In this document: piece after piece, positions 53,259 through 64,000 of the stretch
Layout of the letters: every line of letters begins with the position of its first letter
How positions within the stretch are numbered: position 1 is the stretch's first letter
From: Strigamia acuminata
Lineage: Eukaryota > Arthropoda > Chilopoda > Geophilomorpha > Linotaeniidae
DNA: 64,000 bases
Assembly: GCA_949358305.1 (NCBI GenBank)
Contig: OX442314.1
Coordinates: 60,273,369 to 60,337,368 of the forward strand
Reading direction: 5' to 3'
The notes under the pieces: model-generated
What the model saw: the letters and a program-made list of their open reading frames with translations, nothing else
What the model was told of the DNA's origin: nothing
The model's database searches: none
Program-made: the position numbers and the translations under genes

Positions 53259-53918
53259 TTTTTAAAAATGGGGAAAATTTATTTTTATATCTCCCGCTCG
53301 ACATAGACTTGGTCTTGTCAATGGTGAGAAAGCCGAAAGTATCATCATCCCAACACGACTTACACACGTCTCTGAATCGAACGTACGTCATGTCCGTTCC
53401 AACATGGTTGTCAAAAACGTGTTTCATGTTTCTTTCGTCTTGTCTGAACATGATTATTAAATTGGCATTGTCTCTTATCACCTGTTTTGGGATTCGGCTA
53501 TAAGTCTGACACAAGTAAAAAGAGTCTACGTTACTATGACGGCCCTGGGCAAAATATTTCTCAATATTATGTTGCTTGTCATCACATCATCAAACACAAA
53601 AATAGACTTGTTCACAGTTTTATCAAAAAGTTGTTCGGGAGACGGCACATCTTCGTTGCTCGGGAAGAAATGAGCTACCTGTTCGCCCAATTCCGATTCT
53701 AGATCCTCGAACAACTCTCTTAACCGCTCGTATTTTGGTTGAAATAAAGTTTTAGAAAACACCATCAGCTTGTCAAACCGTAACCAGTGCAGGAAGTTTA
53801 GCAACAGATTCGTTTTCCCACATTCGGCCGGGCCACACATGATGCATCTTATGTTTTTCGGCAAAATCGACTTATCACATTTATCCAAACGCCCCGTGTC
53901 AAAATTTATGACATTCAT
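53245..53918 (-). pseudogene. Polinton genome-packaging ATPase (FtsK/HerA type), one frameshift
   Basis: Pumps DNA into capsids in related viruses. ATG at 53918 (MNVINFDTGRLDKCD). Walker A CGPAECGKTNLLLNF; Walker B KSIFVFDDVMTSN. Just after Walker B the frame ends in a false tail (LPRAVIVT). The correct continuation EKYFAQGRHSNVDSFYLCQT lies in another frame from about 53580 and runs on as YSRIPKQVIRDNANLI to a stop at 53245. So a one-base indel near 53570-53585 breaks an otherwise normal ATPase of about 220 aa. The start is divergent from the zinc-ribbon gene, 35 bp away. Confidence 0.88.
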
Positions 53919-53953
53919 TTTTTATATTCCCGTAATAAAAAAAGAAGACAAAC
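53919..53953. promoter_or_regulatory. 35-bp divergent promoter interval
   Basis: Only 35 bp separate the leftward ATPase ATG (53918) from the rightward zinc-ribbon ATG (53954). It contains TATAAAAA (minus, against the ATPase start) and TAATAAAAAAAG (plus). Both resemble the A-rich motif ahead of the other Polinton genes. Confidence 0.55.
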
Positions 53954-54441
53954 ATGTTTTGCGTTAAATGCAAAAAGTCTACTCCTACCGGCACGTTGAA
54001 AATGGGTGTCACTAAGAACAACAGAGCCTACAAAAGAGGCAAATGCTCCAAATGTGGGACCTTGAAATATCAGTTCATTAAAAAAAAAAATCTCCAGCAA
54101 CCGATAAAGGACTTTTCAATAAACTAATCAATAAACTACCGGTAGAAGTGCATATCCCCGGGTACAACTATTGCGGCCCAGGCACAAAATTGGATAAACG
54201 TCTAGCTAGAGGAGATAAAGGCATAAACCCATTGGATGAAGCGTGCAAGCTGCACGACATTGCTTACATAAATGAGAACTTAGATGCCAGACACGAAGCA
54301 GACAGAAAGTTGGTTGAAGCATGTGTTTTAATCATCGCCGATCCAACAGTCAGTTCAAGCACAAAATTAGTCGCCAAAGCAATCAAAGCAACGTTCAATA
54401 CCAAACTTAAACTGGGAATGGGGCTAAAAAAAAAAAAAATG
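53954..54441 (+). pseudogene. Zinc-ribbon plus phospholipase A2-like protein, A-tract frameshift
   Basis: From the ATG at 53954: MFCVKCKKSTPTG, then GKCSKCGTLKYQ, a four-cysteine zinc ribbon. After a run of 11 A (54079-54089) the frame ends at SIN. The other frame continues with SPATDKGLFNKLINKLPVEV and a parvovirus-type PLA2 motif: IPGYNYCGPGTKLDKRL (calcium loop YxGxG-like), then LDEACKLHDIAYINE with the HD catalytic pair. In virions such PLA2 domains help cross membranes. One A more would join the two parts, so this is a slippage mutation, sequencing error or programmed slip. The ORF runs in frame into integrase through a second A-tract (54426-54439). Confidence 0.75.
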
Positions 54442-55392
54442 CCCGATATAGAACAACTGGTATCTGAATTACATAAGCCGGCACGTAGGCATTACGTCAG
54501 ACGTCCGGTCGTATCTTTTGCAATCAACGACTTATGGCAGATCGATTTAGTCGAATTGATACCTTTTTCCCGTGTAAACAAAGGTTATAAATACTTATTA
54601 ACGGTTATAGATGCGTTCTCTAAATATGCATATGCGGTTCCCATCAAATCAAAGACTGGCAAAGACGTAACCGCCGCATTTGAAAAGGTGCTTGTCAAAG
54701 CGGGGAATAAGGGGCCGGTCAACATGGCATCCGATTGGGGGAAAGAATTCTACAATTCCCATTTCAAGGCACTTGTCAAGAAGTTCAACATCAACCATTT
54801 TTCCACACACTCACCGCTGAAAGCGAGCATGGTCGAGCGGTTCAACCGTACACTCAAAGAGCGCATGTACAGGCATTTTACTTTGAAAGGTTCGAGGAAT
54901 TGGATTACTATCTTACCCCAATTGATGACCCGTTATAACTCTTCGGTTCACCGTACGACCAACATGAAACCCAAAGATGTGGCTCCCAAACATGAAAAGG
55001 CGCTCAGACTAAAATTACTTCCCGAACCGGCAACGTCCAAGCCTAAATTCAAAGTTGGTGACCGAGTGCGTATTTCCAAATCCAAATCCATATTTGACAA
55101 AGGGTTTTTGCAAAATTGGACTAATGAAATCTTTACAATTGATAAAGTGGACACGACGTATGAACCTCCAATTTTCAAATTGAAAGACAGTCTGGGAGAA
55201 TCGATCGAAGGTTCCTTTTACCATGAAGAACTGGAAAAGACTGAAACCGGGGTAGATGATCCCTACTTGATCGAGAAAGTCATTAGAAAAAAGAAAAACA
55301 GCGATGGATCATGGAAGTACCTAGTGAAATGGGTCGGCTACGATCAGAAGCATAATTCATGGGTGGATGATCTCATCGACATTAAAAAATGA
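54439..55392 (+). CDS. Polinton integrase with chromodomain
   Basis: Retroviral-type DDE integrase that inserts the element. Start taken at the ATG 54439 (MPDIEQLVSELHKPARRHYV) behind 13 A; the frame is also open upstream to the PLA2 domain. N-terminal region short (VRRPVVSFAINDLWQIDLVE with first D), second D in NMASDWGKEFYNS, E in SPLKASMVERFNRTLKERMY. SH3-like region PKFKVGDRVRISKSKSIF. C-terminal chromodomain IEKVIRKKK, WKYLVKWVGYDQKHNSWVDD, which probably targets heterochromatin. About 317 aa, intact. Its stop codon TGA overlaps the ATG of the second protease. Confidence 0.92.
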   Translation: MPDIEQLVSELHKPARRHYVRRPVVSFAINDLWQIDLVELIPFSRVNKGYKYLLTVIDAFSKYAYAVPIKSKTGKDVTAAFEKVLVKAGNKGPVNMASDWGKEFYNSHFKALVKKFNINHFSTHSPLKASMVERFNRTLKERMYRHFTLKGSRNWITILPQLMTRYNSSVHRTTNMKPKDVAPKHEKALRLKLLPEPATSKPKFKVGDRVRISKSKSIFDKGFLQNWTNEIFTIDKVDTTYEPPIFKLKDSLGESIEGSFYHEELEKTETGVDDPYLIEKVIRKKKNSDGSWKYLVKWVGYDQKHNSWVDDLIDIKK

Positions 55393-55808
55393 ATAACGTG
55401 GAAATTTACAACTGGGCGAAGAATAAACTACGTATCGCTCACTTCAACAACGTGTTGCCCATCGATTGCTTGAAACCGCTCGCGAATCACCGGGGCAAGA
55501 ATGAAAGCTTCGTCATCAATTTAGACCCATCGACGGGTGGTGGTACCCATTGGGTGAGCTTGTATCTTTGCAATGACAGAGGCATATACTTTGATAATTT
55601 GGGAAACGTTCCACCTAAAGAGATCATTGATTTTGTCGGAAGAGACGTTACCCTAGATTATGCTACAAAAGAAGTGTATTCGTTGACAAAAGAGGATTCT
55701 TGCGGGATGTTTTGCCTCTTTGCGCTCTATTTAGCAGCCAATCTTAATCTCAGACAGAATACAATCATTAAAATCATTCGAGGAATGAATAATCTTGAGT
55801 TGTTGTAA
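55389..55808 (+). CDS. Second adenain-like cysteine protease, 139 aa
   Basis: ATG at 55389 overlaps the integrase stop (ATGA), behind TTAAAAAATG. Motifs: LPIDCLKPLANHRGKNESFV, catalytic His in GGTHWVSLYL, Asp in YFDNLGNVPP, Cys in DSCGMFCLFALYL. It is complete and intact, unlike the split protease at 28191-28562, and only distantly similar to it. Two proteases in one Polinton is unusual; one may process capsid proteins and the other something else, which is inference. Stop TAA at 55806-55808. Confidence 0.85.
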   Translation: MNNVEIYNWAKNKLRIAHFNNVLPIDCLKPLANHRGKNESFVINLDPSTGGGTHWVSLYLCNDRGIYFDNLGNVPPKEIIDFVGRDVTLDYATKEVYSLTKEDSCGMFCLFALYLAANLNLRQNTIIKIIRGMNNLELL

Positions 55809-56044
55809 AGTAAACCCAATTCCCATTTTTCACAAAAAAATGAAATTATTTAAGAAGTTAAAACGATCCTAATTTGAAATCAACGAAGATTCACACAAAA
55901 CCTTGCGGAAAGTCTGCAAACAAGCACGGGCATGTGTTAAAGTCCGTGTCAAATCAAAAAATGAAACCGTAACAAAAATTTTCTATATATAAAAAAAAGC
56001 AACATTATTATATTCACTTCAATTTGAGAAAGAAAAGAATTAAA

Positions 56045-56326
56045 ATGTATCTCTTTGAACTCCAACAGAATAAAACTTCCGATGAAAGGAAAATAATTTT
56101 GAAACATTTATCCTTATTTTTATTGGTCAATTATGGTGGCTCAATAGATGAGAGAACCGATTCGTTACTTTTGTGGCGACCGGCATTTCAGATTAAAATC
56201 CAAACCCTGCTGGAAAAACTTGGAAGATTTTCCAGTGAGAATATTGAACACGTCAAATACGTACATGACAATGTAACTATAGCAGAAATCCAGGAATTGG
56301 CCGAGATAAGCCATTTATTCGGATAG
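56045..56326 (+). CDS. Small unknown Polinton protein, 93 aa
   Basis: ATG at 56045 (MYLFELQQNKTSDERKIILK), ending HLFG at 56326. A TATA-like run TATATATAAAAAAAAG lies about 60 bp upstream (55983-55999), and ATTAAA touches the ATG. It is the last gene before the right TIR. Helical and amphipathic, no domain recognised. Confidence 0.5.
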   Translation: MYLFELQQNKTSDERKIILKHLSLFLLVNYGGSIDERTDSLLLWRPAFQIKIQTLLEKLGRFSSENIEHVKYVHDNVTIAEIQELAEISHLFG

Positions 56327-56448
56327 ACAAAGAAAGAAAATAAAAAAAAACAAAAAAAAGAACAAAACTTAAAGAAGAAAAAAGCTACATTCATATATTC
56401 CATTTTTTGCAGACAAACGGCCACCATTTTAGCCATTTGACCCTCAGG

Positions 56449-56518
56449 CACTAAGCATGATGCCAGAGCTAAGCCAGCCGTGCCATAAACAGGCCGACTT
56501 TGTTAGCCTGACTGATCA
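56449..56518 (-). repeat. Polinton right terminal inverted repeat, 70 bp
   Basis: Exact reverse complement of 22971-23040. A diverged second copy of its inner part lies just outside at about 56612-56660. Confidence 0.97.
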
Positions 56519-58125
56519 AACAAACAAACAAACAAACACCACTCGAGGGGGGTGCAGACAATTCAACCAGCAGCCACAAATCATCAACTGCTCAATTAAC
56601 ACACATCAACTGAATGCCAGAGCTAAGTCAGCCGTACCATCAGCTGGCCGACATCGTTAGTTCCGTCACTTCAGTCACTTCTGACTCTTGCTTACCTTGA
56701 AAATCTTGTCCTATCTTGTCTTTTCTTGTCCTGTCTTGTCCTGTCTTGTCCTATCTTGCCTTTTCTTGTCCTGTCTTGTCCTATCTTGCCTTTTCTTGTC
56801 CTGTCTTGTCCTATCTTGCCTTTTCTTGTCCTGTCTTGTCCTATCTTGCCTTTTCTTGTCCTGTCTTGTCCTATCTGGTCCTATCTTGTCCTGAGATCGC
56901 TTTGTTGTAAATTTTTCAAAGTTTTTTTTTCAAATTTTTTCTTAGTTTTTTTTGAAAAGTTTGAAAATTTGAGCATAGGTTTCCCACTCCTTCAGGGTCC
57001 AAGGTTGTTGATCAACTGAAAAAATCCTGATTTGTCACTCCTTATATACCCGTGATGTGACCTTTAAGAAAATTCAATTAGAAACCAGTTTGAACCGGTT
57101 TGGTACCTTATAACATCACGAAATTAAATATCTATTCATTTGTGAAAAAAAAATTGAAGGGTAAGCATCATTTTTTTTATGCTCCTGAAATCCATCTGTG
57201 TCCTTTCTTGTCCTTTCTTGTCCTAAGGTCGCTTTGTTGTAAATTTTTCTAAGTTTTTTTCAAAATTTTTCAAAGTTTTTTTTTTTAAAAAATCAGAAAT
57301 TCGGGCATAGGTTGCCCACTCCTTCAGGGTCCAAGTTTGAAGATCAACTGAAAAAATTCTGATTTGTCACCCCTTATATACTGCAAAAACGGGGAATCCC
57401 CTTCCAAACCGGTTCAAACTAGTTTTTACTTGAATTTTCTAGAATGGTCTTTTGTGTGTATATAAGGGGTGACAAATCAGAATTTTTTCAGTTGATCTTC
57501 AACCTTGGACCCTGAAGGAGTGGGGAACCTATGCCCAAATTTTCAAAATTTTCAAAAAAAAAACTTTGAAAAATTTTCATTTTGTCCACGGGCCAAATTT
57601 AGAATTTTTGGTTGCCAATTTTGTTAGTAGATGGCGCTGACACACGTCTATTCAACCACGAGTTCACTCACCTGGCTTCCACTGCCTCCAGCTATCAGCC
57701 GCGCCATTCACTGAAAAAACCTGCTTTGCAAGTGACCGGCCTGTTGCGTAACCGTAGTGAGCGCCGTCTGGTGAGTTTTAGATGAATTAAAGGTGTAAAC
57801 AAAGCAGGAAGAAGCAATCGGTTAACGGTATGATTCTGTCCTTTCTTGTCTTTTCTTGTCCTTTCTTGTCCTTTCTTGTCCTTTCTTGTCTTTTCTTGTC
57901 CTTTCTTGTCCTTTCTTGTCCTTTCTTGTCTTTTCTTGTTTTATTGTGAATTTTACTAAGTTTTTTTGTTCAAAAAATTTTCAAAGTTTTTTTTGAAAAA
58001 AAATCAAAAATTTGGGCATAGGTACCCCACTCCGACAGGGTCCAAAGTCGTTGATCAACTGAAAAAATTCTGATTTGTCACTCCTTATATACCCACAAAA
58101 CCGGAAGTGATGAGTCATCACAGAA

Positions 58126-58346
58126 CATTCTAGAAAATTCCAATCAAGGACAATCTAGGAAGAAATAAGAGATAATAAAAATTCTAGAAAATTCCAATCC
58201 AGGACAATCCAGGAAGAAATAAGAGATAATAAAAATTCTAGAAAATTCCAATCAAGAACAATCCAGGAAGAAATAAGAGATAATAAAAATTCTAGAAAAT
58301 TCCAATCAAGGACAATCCAGGAAGAAATAAGAGATAATAAAAATTC
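58126..58346. repeat. 54-bp tandem repeat, about four units
   Basis: Units begin ATTCTAGAAAATTCCAATC and continue GGACAATCCAGGAAGAAATA. Starts are spaced exactly 54 bp at 58181, 58235 and 58289. Confidence 0.9.
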
Positions 58347-58682
58347 ACTCCTTATATACCGCAAAACGGGGAATCCCCTCCAAAACCAGTTTGAACCGGT
58401 TTGGAACCGTATGACATCACGCAATTAAATATCTTTTCACTCGTGAAAAAAAATTTGAAGAGTAAGCATCATTTTTTTATGCTCCTGAAATCCATCTGAG
58501 TCATTGCCTGTGAGACATGTCACGTGACCGGTGAAAAACACACAACCATTTTTTTGGACCGATCCTAATGAAACTCGACCATCTGGTCAAACCCGTATAT
58601 AAACGGCCGCCATTTTGTCCATTTTGCCCTCGGGCCAAATTTGGGACTTTTAGTAGCCAATTTTGATAATAGATGGCGCTGG

Positions 58683-58722
58683 CTAACCTAAACCTAACCT
58701 AACCTAACCTAACCTAACCTAA
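58683..58722 (-). repeat. Interstitial telomere-type (AACCT)n tract
   Basis: About seven AACCT units, one degenerate (TAACCTAAACC), i.e. the arthropod telomere repeat TTAGG on the minus strand. It lies at the left edge of the large satellite. Confidence 0.85.
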
Positions 58723-58838
58723 ACATCCTCATTCTCCCGCCCTCAAACCACCACTTCCTTAGACTTCTAATTTGGTCCCTGAAATGATGAATTGCCCCTT
58801 TGGTGCTTGATCCAAAGGAGTAAATTCTACAACAACAT

Positions 58839-62995
<4,157 letters not shown>

Positions 62996-63015
62996 ACTAC
63001 TTTTTTTATTACTTT

Positions 63016-64000
63016 TACCAGAATGTGCGTGGTTTAAGAACTAAGTGTCTTGAATTTGTTATGGGTCTTACTGAGGTTGGCGCTGACGTTTACTGTTTAT
63101 CTGAAACTTGGTTTAATGACGAGATTTATGAGGGCGATTATTTCACTAGTCAATTTAAGGTTTTCCGTAATGATCGCGACATTAATTCCGGCCTCACCCG
63201 TGGTGGTGGGTTGTTATGTGCTGTTAATTCCACGATTAACTCCTATCGTCGTTTTGATTTGGAGTATGGTGATCTTAGCTTATGGGTCGAGTTGGGTTGT
63301 GGATCTAGACGGATTTTGGTTGGGTGTTGTTACATTCCTCCTCGTACTCCGACTCTGGTTCTGCAGGCCTGCTTGGACCGGTGTCGTGAGTCCGTGGCGT
63401 CCTTTTCTGGGGATGTTATTCTGCTTGGAGATTTTAATCTTCCGGGGATTTCTTGGATTCCATTTGATCTTGGGCGTGCCTTGTCGGTGGTTCGAGCCTC
63501 GGCCCTTTCCTTAAATGAATTTTCTTGTTTTGTGGGGGTCTCTCAATTTAACCGAGTTTTGAATTGTCATGGCGATTTGTTGGATTTGATTTTTTCGAAC
63601 TGCTCCGACCTGTGTGTTTCTCTTGCTGATGCTTGCTTGGTTTCTCCCGACAATTATCATCCGCCTTTGGCGTTTCGCCTGTCTATTGTTGGTGTCCCTG
63701 CTGCGAGAGGTGACTATCTTTGCTTTAGAGCTGGGGATTATCATTCTCTATATACTTTTTTGGCGGGCTATGATTGGTCTTGTGTTCTCAGCTGCTCTGA
63801 TGTTAATGTTGGGGTTGGGATGTTGTCTGACGTTCTTGCGGAGGCGGTTCGTCGTTATATTCCGCGTAGGGTTCGAATGGATTCTAAGTTTCCCCCGTGG
63901 TTCTCCTTTGACTTAAGGGTTTTATTGAGGGACAAGCGTGTTTTTCATCGGAAATTCAAGCGTTATGGTCGTGGATGTGACTATCTTAGATTTGCGGAGT
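63016..64000 (+). CDS. LINE ORF2, endonuclease domain, runs off the window
   Basis: Open frame from at least 63016 (YQNVRGLRTKCLEF) with no stop to the last base; the first in-frame ATG is 63061. It encodes the apurinic/apyrimidinic-type endonuclease of a non-LTR retrotransposon, which nicks the target for reverse transcription: QNVRG (Asn), LSETW (Glu), GGGLLCAV, ILLGDFNLPGISW (Asp, Asn), LLDLIFSNC and VSPDNYHPPLAF (SDH-like end). After it comes the linker WFSFDLRVLLRDKRVFHRKF that normally leads to RT. The frame is intact as far as seen. The 5' side starts abruptly at the end of a (TTA)n tract, so ORF1 and the 5' UTR are missing or replaced. Jockey/R-like clade likely; precise clade unknown. 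Confidence 0.88.

Larger units (their letters stand above)
22971..56518. mobile_element. Polinton/Maverick DNA transposon, interrupted by nested LTR elements
   Basis: Bounded by perfect 70-bp terminal inverted repeats (22971-23040 and 56449-56518). Removing the Copia/Gypsy insertion (28568-48774) leaves about 13.3 kb. It carries the Polinton hallmark set: protein-primed DNA polymerase B, retroviral-type integrase with chromodomain, packaging ATPase, adenain-like protease and capsid proteins. PolB (plus) occupies the left end; a minus-strand block of structural genes faces it; integrase and a second protease run rightward at the right end. I see no convincing 6-bp target-site duplication. Several frameshifts indicate decay. 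Confidence 0.96.
56519..58838. repeat. Repeat mosaic with CTTGTC minisatellites
   Basis: 10-bp type CTTGTCCTAT/CTTGTCCTTT minisatellites lie at 56696-56893, 57197-57230 and 57836-57940, each followed by a related 130-150 bp segment ending in CCCACTCC.TCAGGGTCCAA and CTTATATAC. An inverted copy lies at 57455-57590. A second pair of related segments is 57090-57195 and 58378-58503 (AACCGGTTTGG, palindromic AGCAT..ATGCT). 57601-57835 and 58504-58680 are non-repetitive apart from a shared AGATGGCGCTG phrase. 58727-58838 holds nothing I recognise. No gene. Confidence 0.8.

Noticed and set aside
56688-57019. Hydrophobic ORFs rich in Leu-Ser-Cys.
   Set aside because: Translation of the CTTGTC minisatellite.

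Overview
The window is eukaryotic nuclear DNA, most likely from an insect or another arthropod. The evidence is an interstitial (AACCT)n telomere-type repeat (TTAGG family), intron-split remains of a Dicer gene, and a dense load of eukaryotic mobile elements. I see no rRNA, tRNA, CRISPR array or prokaryotic operon. Species cannot be named from the sequence.

Layout. 1-78 is the end of a 21-bp satellite. 78-965 is a decayed LINE 3' end (minus), and a second, 5'-truncated copy lies at 7781-8075. Between them, 4687-7362 (minus), are the last four exons of a Dicer relative: platform, PAZ, RNase IIIa and RNase IIIb. It has no helicase and no dsRBD, one frameshift, and five of its eight RNase III catalytic acidic residues are replaced. 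8593-15712 (minus) is a complete Copia retrotransposon with identical 487-bp LTRs and an intact 1685-aa polyprotein. 15713-22114 is mostly satellite DNA (46-, 50- and 21-bp units and short A-rich minisatellites) with one unassigned ORF. 22115-22971 is a dead Copia RNase H fragment.

22971-56518 is a nested set of three elements. A Polinton/Maverick with perfect 70-bp terminal inverted repeats was split by a second Copia (TSD AATTA), whose 5' LTR was then split by a 13.1-kb Ty3/Gypsy element (TSD ACCT, minus strand). Without the guests the Polinton is about 13.3 kb. It encodes protein-primed PolB, an unknown protein, a coiled-coil repeat protein, two adenain-like proteases, a pVI-like protein, major capsid, penton, a conserved unknown, packaging ATPase, zinc ribbon/PLA2 and a chromodomain integrase: a virus-like morphogenesis set plus replication and integration genes. 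PolB, ATPase and the zinc-ribbon/PLA2 gene carry frameshifts, so this copy is decaying. The Gypsy element has gag, a -1 frameshift site, pol (with an RT lesion) and an unusual 954-aa extra ORF in the env position.

56519-58838 is a mosaic of one repeat family with CTTGTC-type minisatellites, 54-bp repeats and the telomere-like tract. 58839-62995 is a higher-order satellite (21-bp subunits in blocks separated by (TTA)n). 63016 to the window end is the endonuclease part of a LINE ORF2 that runs off the window.

Most interesting leads: four consecutive hairpins in the Copia leader, one with two compensatory base-pair changes between the two families; the Gypsy 954-aa zinc-motif ORF with its own splice acceptor; the Polinton with two proteases and an A-rich motif abutting most of its start codons; and the catalytically altered Dicer relic.
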